A stretch of DNA of 64,000 nt from Acidobacterium capsulatum ATCC 51196. Its GTDB lineage: Bacteria > Acidobacteriota > Terriglobia > Terriglobales > Acidobacteriaceae. The position numbers and the translations under genes are program-made. The stretch is from the NCBI RefSeq assembly GCF_000022565.1, contig NC_012483.1, positions 2,046,001 to 2,110,000 of the forward strand, written 5' to 3'. Below are positions 35,432 to 44,605 of the stretch, one piece after another. The notes beneath the pieces are model-generated. The model ran no database searches and was not told the DNA's origin. It was given only the letters and a program-made list of their open reading frames with translations. Position 1 is the stretch's first letter. Each line of letters opens with the position of its first letter.

Positions 35432-36880
35432 CGAGGCAGGCGGGCGCGTCTTCAACATCGGCGTCGAGCCGGACGTCTTCGGCTTGAGCGCCGGGGCCGG
35501 AGTTGCGGGCTGGGTCACCGAAGACGGCATCGCCATGCGATGACGCACCGGAGCGGTGACGACCTCGATGCGCGTTCCCTGCGGGAAGGTCACATTGCGG
35601 CCCACCTTTAGCCAGCGGTTATAGAACGCCAGCGCCGCCGCATACGAACCGATGCCCGCGGCGACCGGCCGCGAAGCGGCCACAATGCCGGTGATGCGGC
35701 CCACGATGCCAAAGCCATTCGAGGCCAGCGCGGAATCCCCATACACGCTGCCGTCACTGTCAAAGGCGTGAAACGCCAGCCCGGCAAAGATCACCGGAAG
35801 CATGATTTTGTCCTGCGCCTTGGGCGAAACGCCGCCCTCGGAGTCAATCTTCAGCTTGGCTCCCCGCGCGGCATCGGCGGCAGCCAGTGAACCTTCTACT
35901 TCGCTCTTGCGGCCGTCGGGCAACTGCAGTTCGCGAAAGTTGAAGCGCAGGTTTCCCCGGCGTCCGAAGCGGCGGGCAGGCTTGGCGCGCGTGATGGTGC
36001 CAATCAGAACCGACCCCTCCGGCACGGCCAGCGTGTGATCGGGACGAAAGACCGGCTGCGCCACATACGCGCGGAAGGTATCTCCCTGCTTGCTGGTCGC
36101 CGAACTGATGGTCGACTTGAGATACGCATCGATCAGCCAGGCGCCATTCTTCTGCGACTGCACCAGCGGCTCATTCAACGCCTGCGCCGCGCGGGTGGGC
36201 GATACTTTACCGGCAACGCCTGCCAGAGTGGGAGCAGCCGCCGCATGCCAGGGCGAAAGTTCAAGCGGCGACGCGAGATACACGCTCCACGCAGTCCCTT
36301 TTTCAATCCTCTGCGGATGATAGGGCAGTTGCTTGTACAGAAATTGCTTCAGCCTATCCATGCGTCCCGGCGACGTTACCAGTTGCGCCTCATCGCGCGC
36401 GCGCTGCTTGGCCTGGTCAAACTGTGCCCGCAAAAATGCACGCTTGCCATGCGGAGCCGCAGCATTCAAATGCACCACGGGCGCGCCCTCGGTCGCATCC
36501 TTGCTGGCAATCGCATGCATGGAGCCGTCAGGCAGCGTGAGCGTGTCAAAGTGAACCACCGGCGTGTCATAGGGGGTGAAGTCACCCTGCCAGCGCGCTG
36601 CCACACGCAGCTTTTTATTCGGCTTCAGCGCTACCACCTTGCCTGCCAGGGTGCTGCCAGCCGGAATCGCAAGCTGGTTCTCCACATAAATCGGATAAAG
36701 CAGCTTCGCCTGCACAGGAGCACCGGCTTTCATCGGCACTTTCTGCACGAGTTCGGCCGCCAGAGGCGTCGTCACAGGCACCGCAAGCTGCTGCGCGGCC
36801 AGCCACGCAGGAGATGCCAGCAAAAGGATCAGAGGCAAAGCGTGGCGAAGCGAGATCTTCATATTCAGAATTCCATTCAT
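35423..36880 (-). CDS. exported protein of unknown function with repeated beta-domain
   Basis: 485 residues with a signal peptide (MKISLRHALPLILLLASPAWLAAQ region, ends at about residue 30). Two regions repeat a similar pattern: an aliphatic segment, then IPAGSTLAGKVVALKPNKKLR (about 72-92) and VPEGSVLIGTITRAKPARRF (about 290-310), each followed by a 'DTLTLPDGS / ELQLPDGRKSEV' unit. The motif resembles the TrbI/TraB-like beta-barrel fold, but I do not assign function. A glycine-rich hydrophobic stretch near 360-430 could be an amphipathic or membrane segment. The ATG overlaps the upstream gene stop as ATGA, which supports the 36880 start rather than the Met at 36862. Confidence 0.68.
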   Translation of the reverse strand: MNGILNMKISLRHALPLILLLASPAWLAAQQLAVPVTTPLAAELVQKVPMKAGAPVQAKLLYPIYVENQLAIPAGSTLAGKVVALKPNKKLRVAARWQGDFTPYDTPVVHFDTLTLPDGSMHAIASKDATEGAPVVHLNAAAPHGKRAFLRAQFDQAKQRARDEAQLVTSPGRMDRLKQFLYKQLPYHPQRIEKGTAWSVYLASPLELSPWHAAAAPTLAGVAGKVSPTRAAQALNEPLVQSQKNGAWLIDAYLKSTISSATSKQGDTFRAYVAQPVFRPDHTLAVPEGSVLIGTITRAKPARRFGRRGNLRFNFRELQLPDGRKSEVEGSLAAADAARGAKLKIDSEGGVSPKAQDKIMLPVIFAGLAFHAFDSDGSVYGDSALASNGFGIVGRITGIVAASRPVAAGIGSYAAALAFYNRWLKVGRNVTFPQGTRIEVVTAPVRHRMAMPSSVTQPATPAPALKPKTSGSTPMLKTRPPASSL

Positions 36881-37779
36881 GGCCGGGTCAGCGGGATTGC
36901 CTGCTCCAGCGTAAGATTGCGCGGTACCGGCTGCAGGTTGGTGCGCACCGTCTGCTGCTGCCGCGAGAGGCTCTTGAAAAAGAGCAACTCGCCGCTGAAG
37001 TTGAGCTTGACGCGTGTTGTCTTCCAGTCCGCCGGTGTGACATGCTGGCGCTCGATCGAGAGCGAACCGCCCTGGTTCAGCTTGCCCAGCAGCCCATAGC
37101 CAAACTCAACCGTGTGCGTCAGGTGGGCCTGCATGCCGCAGAGCCGCATCATGGATTCGTCAATCCGCACCGTGCCAGCCATCGCATGAATGGCGCGGTC
37201 TTCAAACGAGTGTGGGCGATAAGCCGGGTCTGGCCGGAAGGCTATCCGCGTGCAGCCGCCCTCTTCGCCATCCGGCGTGAACAGGAATTCGTGCGGCAGG
37301 TCGGCCAGCAGCTTCAACGTCTGCGACTCGTCAGAGTTATGCGCCCGATTGAGACGCTGAAAGGCCGCCGGATTCCGCGCCAGCCATTCCAATCGTTCCT
37401 CGACCGCCGTGGCCTGCACATCTGGAATCGGCTTGCCGTCCACGGCCAGCAACCGGCGCATCAGCCCGCCATCTACCTGGACATCTTCTTCCTTCCACAG
37501 ATGGCCGCCGGTGCGTGCCGAGCGCTCGTATTCCAGAAAGCGAAAAGCATCGCGGCCACTGTTCGGCTGGTGAGCGGCAATTTCGTTCTTGACCATCGCG
37601 GCCACCGCCTGCTCAGGAGAAACCTGTGCCAGGAGAGGACGGGCCGAAAGGGGCACGCAAACCAGCAAAAACAGCGCACACCGGCATGCCCGCGCGGCGT
37701 TTGGCCTCCATTCTGCAAAACGAATGGACGCGGCAAAGTTTTGAAACTTCACTTGAGAGAAATACCTGCGAAAAAGCAT
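36877..37779 (-). CDS. exported protein of unknown function (LolA-fold-like)
   Basis: About 300 residues from ATG 37779 (GTG 37785 is an alternative). A hydrophobic segment at about 32-52 (CRCALFLLVCVPLSA) looks like a signal anchor or signal peptide. The remainder is soluble and contains FRFLEYERSARTGGHLWKEE, VQVDGGLMRRLLAVDGKPI and AIHAMAGTVRIDE, a pattern similar to LolA-type or outer-membrane-sorting-like proteins of Acidobacteria. No catalytic motif is visible. It overlaps the downstream gene by four bases, so both products are probably made together and act together in the envelope. Confidence 0.6.
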   Translation of the reverse strand: MLFRRYFSQVKFQNFAASIRFAEWRPNAARACRCALFLLVCVPLSARPLLAQVSPEQAVAAMVKNEIAAHQPNSGRDAFRFLEYERSARTGGHLWKEEDVQVDGGLMRRLLAVDGKPIPDVQATAVEERLEWLARNPAAFQRLNRAHNSDESQTLKLLADLPHEFLFTPDGEEGGCTRIAFRPDPAYRPHSFEDRAIHAMAGTVRIDESMMRLCGMQAHLTHTVEFGYGLLGKLNQGGSLSIERQHVTPADWKTTRVKLNFSGELLFFKSLSRQQQTVRTNLQPVPRNLTLEQAIPLTRP

Positions 37780-37951
37780 AACCACGTACGGTCAGAGTAT
37801 CGCACCACCTCATGGCTGCCTTGTAAGGATTCGTAAGGCTCCCCAAGATGACAAGGCCTTCATCTTATCTTCAGCTTTCCCGCCCGGTGCCATGAAAGAT
37901 AGCAAAGCATAACTTTGGTGCCGTAGGCGGTCCCGACTCCGCTCCGCCACA

Positions 37952-38425
37952 ATGAGCGCCATGGCATCCGCGATAACTTTCTGGGAACGGCAGCGGCTCC
38001 GATGGATTGAGCGCGCGCTCACCTGCTCCGCCGCCAGCCCGGAAGAGCCTGCACACCTCACCACGGGGCGTCGCGGCGAACTGGCCGCCTACGGATTTCT
38101 GCGCCGCAACGGCTACACCATCGTCGCACGCGGATGGCGCTCACACATCTGCCCCGGCGACCTGGACCTGATTGCATGGGAGGGCGAGCACCTGTGCGTC
38201 ATCGAGGTCAAAGCCCGCACCACGCGCGATGTCGCCACGGCTGAAGCCGCCGTTGACCACCAGAAGCGGCGCACGCTGCGCATGCTCGCGCGGCGCTATC
38301 TGCGCCTGGCTGGCATTCCGCAGTCGGCCGCGCGCTTCGATGTTGTGAGCGTGTACTTCGATTCCGGGCATGCGCCTGAATTCACGCTGTACCGCAATGC
38401 CTTCGGCTTCTTTTCTCAGCAGTGA
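37952..38425 (+). CDS. yraN: YraN / UPF0102 family protein
   Basis: 157 residues; the C-terminal 115 residues are the UPF0102 domain with GRRGELAAYGFLRRNGYTIVARGWR and the nuclease-like core GDLDLIAWEGEHLCVIEVKART (D-x10-E-V-K). The fold is a restriction-endonuclease-like one; the physiological role is unknown. The N-terminal 40 residues are a non-conserved extension. The gene is convergent with the beta-helix gene and divergent from the exported-protein pair. Confidence 0.87.
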   Translation: MSAMASAITFWERQRLRWIERALTCSAASPEEPAHLTTGRRGELAAYGFLRRNGYTIVARGWRSHICPGDLDLIAWEGEHLCVIEVKARTTRDVATAEAAVDHQKRRTLRMLARRYLRLAGIPQSAARFDVVSVYFDSGHAPEFTLYRNAFGFFSQQ

Positions 38426-38439
38426 TCCCCACAAAAATT

Positions 38440-38461
38440 GGCGGACGCACGCGCGTCCGCC
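38440..38461. terminator. hairpin between convergent yraN and the beta-helix gene
   Basis: GGCGGACGC-ACGC-GCGTCCGCC, 9-bp stem with a 4-nt loop, preceded by ACAAAAATT on the plus strand, which reads as a short T-rich tract on the minus strand (AATTTTTGT). It could end the minus-strand cassette. Confidence 0.6.
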
Positions 38462-38488
38462 AGAGGGTGAAACGGGGGGGGGACCTGC

Positions 38489-41458
38489 TCAGAACCCTGG
38501 AACCTTCGTGCGTATCGAATAAAGCGCCGAGTGCGTCAGGATGTACAGCGTGCGCCGGTCCCTGCCTCCAAAGACCAGATCGATGGGCCGCTGCGGTACA
38601 TCAATCGTCCCGATCTGCCGGCCGTCCGGGTTGTAGATATAGATCTGGCCCGCCGCCAGATACACATGCCCCGCACTGTCCTGCGCGATGCTGTCGCCAC
38701 CCCCCTGCTCGGCAAAAAGCTGCATGTGCGTGAGCATGCCCGTGGAATCAACCTGCGCGCGCCAGGTCTTCTCATTCGATTGGTCCGTGAGATAGAACGG
38801 ATGGTCCGGCATCGCCCTCGCCAGCCCGTAGCTATGTACCTCAGGAGCCATCTTGGTTCCCCAGGAAAGCGCTCCCTTCACAAAGCTCTCGCTGGCCGGT
38901 AGAAACAGGCTGCCATCCGGAGACATATACTGCCCCACGGGCGCGTTTGCTGTCTTGGCATCGATGCTCCAGTAGCCCGTCGCCAGCGCTGCAGTCATAC
39001 CCGGTCGCGGCTTCGCGCTCTGCTTTCTCAGCAGGGTGATTTGGTTCTCAGGCGTGCCCGGCTGAAAAGCATACACCGTACCATCGCCCAGATATGAAGT
39101 CACCAACAGATCGCCCGCCTTATCAAAAATTAGATTGCGCGGCTCGAGCGGGGAATCTCGCACCACCACGGCTTCTTTCTGCGCGGCATTCCAGCGGTAA
39201 ATGCGCTGCCAGCGCGTATCCACAAAATACAACCGCCCGTCCGGATCAACAGCCGCGCCGGAGGCCGTGAAAAATCCATGCGCCAGCTTATGCAACGCCG
39301 CCCCCTCGGCGAGCACCGTCGCGGCATGATTGGGCGGCTGAGGCACGGCATGCCCAGGAAGATCCAACACCGCCAGGTCTGGTGTGCGCACCTGCGCGTG
39401 CGAGGACTGCACCAGGATGCTGTTGTCAAAAGGCACGATGCTGTTACTGTCCACATGCAGATCGCGCACTGCAATGCCCGAGGAGTTCGTCACACGAATC
39501 GCCTCAGGGAAAGGCTGATAGCTGCTGATCACGCGATAGCTGTGATAGTTGGCAATCAGAATATTGTGTGAATTCTGAATCTCAAGCGGCAGCGCAAAGC
39601 CGCTCTCGCCGCGCTCTTCCTCCGTCTGCAGTGCCACAATCTTCCAGTTCGAGACGTGATCGAGCTTCACCTCGTTGCGCACATGGTGCTCGCTCGAGAG
39701 CTCATACACACGCCCCGGTGTGGACGTATACGAAACATAAAGCCCCGCCTGCGCAAACGTGCTCGGCGTCCAGATGTCGGCAAAAGTGCCGCCCCCGCCG
39801 TTCGTCACCCACAGGCTTGGATACTCCGAGTCCCAGCGGCGTCGAATATCCGGGTCAGCCGTGTGCGTGTTGTTGTAGGGATTGATGCGCGTGCCATCGG
39901 CCAGATCAGTGCCGTGGCCACCGAGAAACCGCACGTCATCCATGAGCGACTGCGCGCCCGACTGCCAGTAAGCCGCCGTGGCGCGAGGGTTGATGCCGTT
40001 CGTATACAGCCCCAGCCCCGACACAATGTTGTCGCCGCCCTTCGGCGTTTCGATCAGCGGCACAGGGCCGCCCACACCCTGGAAAGCTGGCGTGCCGTCA
40101 GGAATCACCAATTGCGTCGCGCTCGGGTGCAAACCGATCAGCACCGTATCGGACCTCAGATGCAACGTGTTCGTGATGAGGTAAAGCCCCATCGGGAAAT
40201 ACAACACGCGATGCGCATCGATGGCCTTCTGAATCGCCGCCGTATCGTCGGTGTGGTCGTCGCCCAGGATTCCGAGCGACCGCACGTTGGTCCATGCACT
40301 CACCGGCGGTAATGCACGAATCACTGGCTTGGTATCCGCAGCCAGATTTGTAACGGCTTCCGCATCAAAATACGTCTGGATGCTTCCCTGATCCGCGGCA
40401 TTCGCCAGCGTAAGACCGTGCGTAAAGCTCTTCACCAGATAACTCGGGCCCTTGCCCGCGATGCTCCTGCCACTCTCCCGTAGCTTCACAAAGACCGGCA
40501 CATGCACGCAGGCAATGCTGCGCAGTGTGGCCTCCATCCGCGGATTTTTGTCGTCGCTCAGAGTCAACGCTGGGCCGGTGATGTTCTCAAAGCGGGTGTG
40601 ATCGATCCACATCTCATCGGGATATCCGGCATCGACCACAATACCCGCAGGCTCATTGCGAATCACGTCGTGGCTCATCGTGAGCGCCACTTCGTGCTCA
40701 TCAATCGCCGCGATGCTCTGCCCTTCAAATGTGGAATCGAGCAGCGTGAACTGCCACCCCGGCGAGGTCTGCCCGCTCAGAATGCCATATTGGCCGCCGT
40801 AAAAGTGCAGGTCCTCGGCTTCATTGCCCGCCTGGTCAATGGCAGCGAGCCCGGAATCGATATGAAAGTCAATGTGCGAGAGATAGCAGTGCTGCGCCAC
40901 ATGAAAGCGAATCGCCACCGCGCCTTCATTGCCCTTGCCCATCTCGAAATCCACATTGCTCATCGCGGAGTAGAACGTTCCGGCATTCGCATCCGGCACC
41001 GTGTTGTTGGGCGGCACCGTGCCCGGTGTGGCCGGCCGCGACTTGTCCATATGAAACCAGGACGGCATGTGGCCCGGCCTTCCGCCTGCAAAATAGAACA
41101 TGTAACCAAGACCATGCTGATATCCCGGCGCGTGATCGGGCAGCACAAAGACAGGCCGCGTGGGTCCGTAGCCGATGATGCGCACCGAGGGCCACACATA
41201 GATCGTGCGCGTGATGCGATAGCGCCCCGAAGGCACAAAAACGATCCCCTGATCGCCAGTCGCCTGCGCCTGGTCAATCGCTGCCTGCAGGGCCGCACTG
41301 TCGTCTGTCTTTCCATCGGTGCCGACGTGAAAGTTCTCCGGCGTCAGATAGACGCCGCGCGGGTCATTCACTCGCGATGTAAATACCGACTGCGCGTGCA
41401 CGGGCACCATCCACGCGAGCATCCCCAGGCCGAGCAACAGATGACGCACCTTCAACAC
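38489..41458 (-). CDS. exported beta-helix polysaccharidase-like protein with C-terminal propeller
   Basis: 989 residues with a signal peptide (MLKVRHLLLGLGMLAWMVPVHAQ, about 22). Two pectate-lyase-superfamily/GH55-type parallel beta-helix modules can be seen: the first opens GVYLTPENFHVGTDGKTDDS (about 36), the second VRSLGILGDDHTDDTAAIQK (about 393). This doubled arrangement is typical of GH55 and related phage-tail-like depolymerases. The C-terminal third (from about 715) looks like an NHL/SMP-30-type beta-propeller with DPDGRLYFVDTRWQRIYRW and YMSPDGSLFLP. Substrate is unknown, probably a plant or fungal polysaccharide. Start GTG 41458 or TTG 41455; GGAGG precedes both. An operator-like palindrome lies 41 bp upstream. 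Confidence 0.8.
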   Translation of the reverse strand: MLKVRHLLLGLGMLAWMVPVHAQSVFTSRVNDPRGVYLTPENFHVGTDGKTDDSAALQAAIDQAQATGDQGIVFVPSGRYRITRTIYVWPSVRIIGYGPTRPVFVLPDHAPGYQHGLGYMFYFAGGRPGHMPSWFHMDKSRPATPGTVPPNNTVPDANAGTFYSAMSNVDFEMGKGNEGAVAIRFHVAQHCYLSHIDFHIDSGLAAIDQAGNEAEDLHFYGGQYGILSGQTSPGWQFTLLDSTFEGQSIAAIDEHEVALTMSHDVIRNEPAGIVVDAGYPDEMWIDHTRFENITGPALTLSDDKNPRMEATLRSIACVHVPVFVKLRESGRSIAGKGPSYLVKSFTHGLTLANAADQGSIQTYFDAEAVTNLAADTKPVIRALPPVSAWTNVRSLGILGDDHTDDTAAIQKAIDAHRVLYFPMGLYLITNTLHLRSDTVLIGLHPSATQLVIPDGTPAFQGVGGPVPLIETPKGGDNIVSGLGLYTNGINPRATAAYWQSGAQSLMDDVRFLGGHGTDLADGTRINPYNNTHTADPDIRRRWDSEYPSLWVTNGGGGTFADIWTPSTFAQAGLYVSYTSTPGRVYELSSEHHVRNEVKLDHVSNWKIVALQTEEERGESGFALPLEIQNSHNILIANYHSYRVISSYQPFPEAIRVTNSSGIAVRDLHVDSNSIVPFDNSILVQSSHAQVRTPDLAVLDLPGHAVPQPPNHAATVLAEGAALHKLAHGFFTASGAAVDPDGRLYFVDTRWQRIYRWNAAQKEAVVVRDSPLEPRNLIFDKAGDLLVTSYLGDGTVYAFQPGTPENQITLLRKQSAKPRPGMTAALATGYWSIDAKTANAPVGQYMSPDGSLFLPASESFVKGALSWGTKMAPEVHSYGLARAMPDHPFYLTDQSNEKTWRAQVDSTGMLTHMQLFAEQGGGDSIAQDSAGHVYLAAGQIYIYNPDGRQIGTIDVPQRPIDLVFGGRDRRTLYILTHSALYSIRTKVPGF

Positions 41459-41498
41459 AGAACCTCCAGAAGACTGACGGCCAACACGATACCGAATA

Positions 41499-41514
41499 AA
41501 ACAATCGATTGTCT
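41499..41514. promoter_or_regulatory. putative LacI-type operator upstream of the beta-helix gene
   Basis: AAACAATCGATTGTCT contains the perfect 12-bp palindrome ACAATCGATTGT. It matches the site 48212-48227 upstream of the TonB receptor at 14 of 16 bases. The even centre (CG) and length fit a LacI/GalR-family operator. The regulator gene is not in this window. Confidence 0.6.
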
Positions 41515-41555
41515 ATGAAAACGAGCAATGCCTGCCCCGCAAGTGCGATATGCCG

Positions 41556-43295
41556 CTAGTGCTTCACCGGAGCAGCAGGCCGAATCTCCCGGAAAGGAAC
41601 AATGCCCGCTCCTTCCTTGATGGCATAAATGTGGTCCGCGGGAATCTTCGTAAGCGTCTCGGTATCGCCCGCAGGCCAGTGAATCTGCAGTTTGTCGAGA
41701 TGGTCATGCATGCCCAGGCCAAAGTGCACGCGCAGGCTGTCCTGCGAAATGTAACTGCCGCCGCTGAGAATCTCCTGCTTCTGCACCAGCGTGCCGGCGG
41801 TCGCTGTCAGCACAGCGTTGAGAGCGAGCCGGTTTGACTTCACGCCTTCCAGCTCAAACTCGACCCAATGGTTATGGTTCGTGAACTCCGGACGCAAAAT
41901 CATCGGCTGCCCCTGCAGATTTTCGACCACCAGATCTTCATGGCCATCGTTGAAGAGATCGGCCACTGCAAGCCCGCGACTCACCTGCGGAATCTGAATG
42001 GCCGGGCCCACCAGATTGCTCACGTCGCGAAAAGTGCCGTCGTGGTTATTCCAGAAAAGCTGCTTGGGCTCAAGAAAATGGGTGCCGATGGGCTGCGAGT
42101 CAACCTGCGGATAAACGTGCCCATTCACCTGGAAGAAATCGAGCCACCCGCTGTTGTCCAGGTCGACAAACGCGTCGCCCCACCCCACCATCTCACTGGT
42201 GGGCCGCGCAATGCCTGACTTGAATGACACGTCGTTGAAATCTAGGTGGCCATCGTTGCGATAAAGCGCCGTGTACTCCTCGCTGGAGTGCGTGATGGCA
42301 ATCGAGAAGCGCCCTGTGTGCAAATAGTCGCCCAGTGCCACGCCCATGTTGGCCTGCTCAAAGCCATCGGCGTTGTAGGCTACGCCCGCAACCTCCGCCT
42401 CATCGGTGAAGTGGTTGTGCCCGTTGTTGATATAGAGGTAATTGGAGCCGCTGTCGTTGGCCACAAAAAGATCAAGATGCCCATCGCCATTGAAGTCATG
42501 CCAGAGCGAGGTCAGCCCAAAGAGCCCCTGCCGGTCACCCACTCCCGCCTGCGCCGTTACATCGGTAAAAGTGCCGTTGCGGTTGTTGTGATACAGATTA
42601 TCGGGCGAGCCCTTCATGCCGCGCGGTCCGCACTGCACTGCGATGTTGTGATACATGCAGGTCCGCGCCGAACCTATCTCCGGCAGATTTTTCAGGCTGA
42701 AAGCAACATAATGCGGCACAAATAAATCGTCATAGCCATCGCCATCGTAGTCGGCAAACGATGCACCCGTCGCCCAGCCGTGGTCCTTGCCAAGGCCGGA
42801 CTGCTTCGTGACGTCCGTGAAGGTGCCGTCGCCATTGTTGCGATAAAGCACCACACCATCGAGGCACGTCACCAGCAGATCAGGCCAGCCATCGTTGTTG
42901 TAGTCGCCCACAGCCACGCCCATCGCCCAGCACGGAGTGCCGACCCCGGCCTGCTGCGTCACGTCAGTGAAGGTTCCGTCGCCGTTGTTGCGGTAGAGCG
43001 CACCGCGCGCCTTCTCGCCCTTCAACTGCATGCTCACATCGGGCGCATTGGTGAAATAGATATCCGGCAGGCCATCGCGGTTGTAGTCAATGATCGCAAC
43101 GCCACCGCTCATCGACTCCACAATGTATTTCTTCGCCGGCGACGAGAGATGGTCAAAGTGAATGCCCGTGGACTTGGTGATGTCCACAAGCCGCACATCC
43201 GGCACGCCAGCGGGTGCAGCCGCCTGCGCATACACCACGGCGAGCGGCAAAAACACCGCCAGCAGCGCGAGAACCGCACGGCTTGCGCCTCTCAT
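41556..43295 (-). CDS. CRTAC1 / ASPIC-UnbV family protein with VCBS repeats
   Basis: About 579 residues with a signal peptide (MRGASRAVLALLAVFLPLAVVYAQ). At least six FG-GAP/VCBS blades are visible by their calcium-binding loops: DYNRDGLPDIYF, DYNNDGWPDLLV, DYDGDGYDDLFV, DFNGDGHLDLFV, DLDNSGWLDFFQV and DLFNDGHEDLVV. This forms an integrin-like beta-propeller, followed by the C-terminal ASPIC/UnbV domain (NHWVEFELEGVKSNRLALNA, then LDKLQIHWPAGDTE). Likely extracellular or periplasmic binding. ATG 43295 is 4 bp after the TPR gene stop; the frame extends upstream to 43334. It belongs to the TonB-receptor cassette. Confidence 0.87.
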   Translation of the reverse strand: MRGASRAVLALLAVFLPLAVVYAQAAAPAGVPDVRLVDITKSTGIHFDHLSSPAKKYIVESMSGGVAIIDYNRDGLPDIYFTNAPDVSMQLKGEKARGALYRNNGDGTFTDVTQQAGVGTPCWAMGVAVGDYNNDGWPDLLVTCLDGVVLYRNNGDGTFTDVTKQSGLGKDHGWATGASFADYDGDGYDDLFVPHYVAFSLKNLPEIGSARTCMYHNIAVQCGPRGMKGSPDNLYHNNRNGTFTDVTAQAGVGDRQGLFGLTSLWHDFNGDGHLDLFVANDSGSNYLYINNGHNHFTDEAEVAGVAYNADGFEQANMGVALGDYLHTGRFSIAITHSSEEYTALYRNDGHLDFNDVSFKSGIARPTSEMVGWGDAFVDLDNSGWLDFFQVNGHVYPQVDSQPIGTHFLEPKQLFWNNHDGTFRDVSNLVGPAIQIPQVSRGLAVADLFNDGHEDLVVENLQGQPMILRPEFTNHNHWVEFELEGVKSNRLALNAVLTATAGTLVQKQEILSGGSYISQDSLRVHFGLGMHDHLDKLQIHWPAGDTETLTKIPADHIYAIKEGAGIVPFREIRPAAPVKH

Positions 43296-43299
43296 GAAA

Positions 43300-44508
43300 C
43301 TATTGGCCGCCCGCCATGCCGCCCTGGCTCTCATGGTGGTTCTCCTGGTGCACCGGCTGCATGCGCATCTGCTTGTACAGGTCAGAGAGCTTGTCTTTCA
43401 GCTTGCGCAGCCGCTGGAAAATCTGCAGTTGCTGGCGCGCATCCTGCTCGCGCCCTTCCTGCCGGTAGAGTGTCGCCAACCGGAAGTGTGCCGAGGCATT
43501 CGTGGGGTCCAGGCGAATCGACTTCTCCAGATAAGGCAGCGCCTGCTTCGATTCATTGTTGCCAATCAGCGCCTTCGCCAGACCAAAGTTGGCCTCCGCA
43601 TCTTCTGGATCAATTTTGAGCGCACGCTCATAGTAGGTTTGAGCAATCTTGAAGTTGCCCTGTGTGAGATTCATATCTCCCAGCGCCAGCGCCGAGGGCT
43701 CATCGTAAGGATTCTCGCGCAGCGCCTGCTCATAAATCGACGCCGCTTCTTGCTGCTGCTTTACATCGTTTGCGTTCTGCAGGAGTTGCGCGAGTGAAAA
43801 CTCCGCGCCCGGCAACTTCGGGTCGATCGCCAGCGCCTTGCGGTACTGCGCAATCGCGGCCTGGTTGTTGTTCTGCATCGAGTCTTCGTATGCCATCGCG
43901 GCATGCATCTGCGCGGAGTCCGGCGCGACCAGCGAAAGGCTCAGCAACTGCTCGCCCGCAAGGTCGGAGTAGAGCCGGTACGCCACATAAATCAATTGAG
44001 GATTCTTCGGCTGCAAGGCCTGCAACTGCCGCACAATGCCAGCCGCCTCGGCCAGTTGGTCATGCGCCTGATAGAGATGTATCAGCGACAGACCCGCTTC
44101 CATCTGAATCTTCTGGTCGTGAAGCTGCGGAAAGGCCGCCGCCAGATCCTTCACAGCATGTTGCGGGTCGCCGCTGCGCTCCTCACTCATGCCGAGCAGC
44201 GCCTGCAGCTTGGGAATATCCGGATGCAGCGCAAGCGCCTTGCCGAGCGCCTGATTGGCTCCGGCATAGTCGCCTTGAAAATACAGCAGCACGCCCAGAT
44301 TGGCCTCGGCATCGAGATTGTTCGGGTCGAGACGCACCACGGCCTTCAACTCAGGAATCGCCAGCTTTGGCTGCTTCTCGCGCAGATACTGCTGCGCCTT
44401 CTGGCTGTGCAGGGCAATCTGTGCGGCCGTGCTGGTGGATGAGGTTTGCGCCAGCGCACACGAGGCAGCCAGGCACAGAGGAAAAACGAAATACTTCAGA
44501 GAACGCAT
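43300..44508 (-). CDS. exported TPR-repeat protein
   Basis: 402 residues with a signal peptide (MRSLKYFVFPLCLAASCALAQ) and about nine TPR units, such as LDPNNLDAEANLGVLLYFQG, ALAIDPKLPGAEFSLAQLL, ALKIDPEDAEANFGLAKALI and IRLDPTNASAHFRLATLYR. The C-terminal tail is Gln/His/Gly-rich. TPR proteins are scaffolds for protein binding; placed between the receptor and the CRTAC1 gene, it may organise an envelope complex for glycan uptake (inference). The gap to the receptor gene holds a strong terminator hairpin. Confidence 0.87.
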   Translation of the reverse strand: MRSLKYFVFPLCLAASCALAQTSSTSTAAQIALHSQKAQQYLREKQPKLAIPELKAVVRLDPNNLDAEANLGVLLYFQGDYAGANQALGKALALHPDIPKLQALLGMSEERSGDPQHAVKDLAAAFPQLHDQKIQMEAGLSLIHLYQAHDQLAEAAGIVRQLQALQPKNPQLIYVAYRLYSDLAGEQLLSLSLVAPDSAQMHAAMAYEDSMQNNNQAAIAQYRKALAIDPKLPGAEFSLAQLLQNANDVKQQQEAASIYEQALRENPYDEPSALALGDMNLTQGNFKIAQTYYERALKIDPEDAEANFGLAKALIGNNESKQALPYLEKSIRLDPTNASAHFRLATLYRQEGREQDARQQLQIFQRLRKLKDKLSDLYKQMRMQPVHQENHHESQGGMAGGQ

Positions 44509-44555
44509 GACGTTGTGATTTCACCACAGGGGAGAGAACCGGTTACAGAAAAAAA

Positions 44556-44586
44556 TGAGAGACGGTGACGACATCACCGTCTCTCA
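44556..44586 (-). terminator. intrinsic terminator after the TonB receptor
   Basis: On the minus strand TGAGAGACGGTGA, loop TGTCG and TCACCGTCTCTCA form a 13-bp perfect stem, followed by TTTTTTT. It ends 20 bp after the receptor stop codon and 47 bp before the TPR gene start, so downstream genes depend on read-through or another promoter. Confidence 0.9.
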
Positions 44587-44605
44587 AAGGATTGCTCTTC
44601 AGGAA

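Noticed and set aside
38463-38475. Poly-G tract after the yraN hairpin as a possible G-quadruplex
   Set aside because: It is a single run of about nine G, not the four runs needed.
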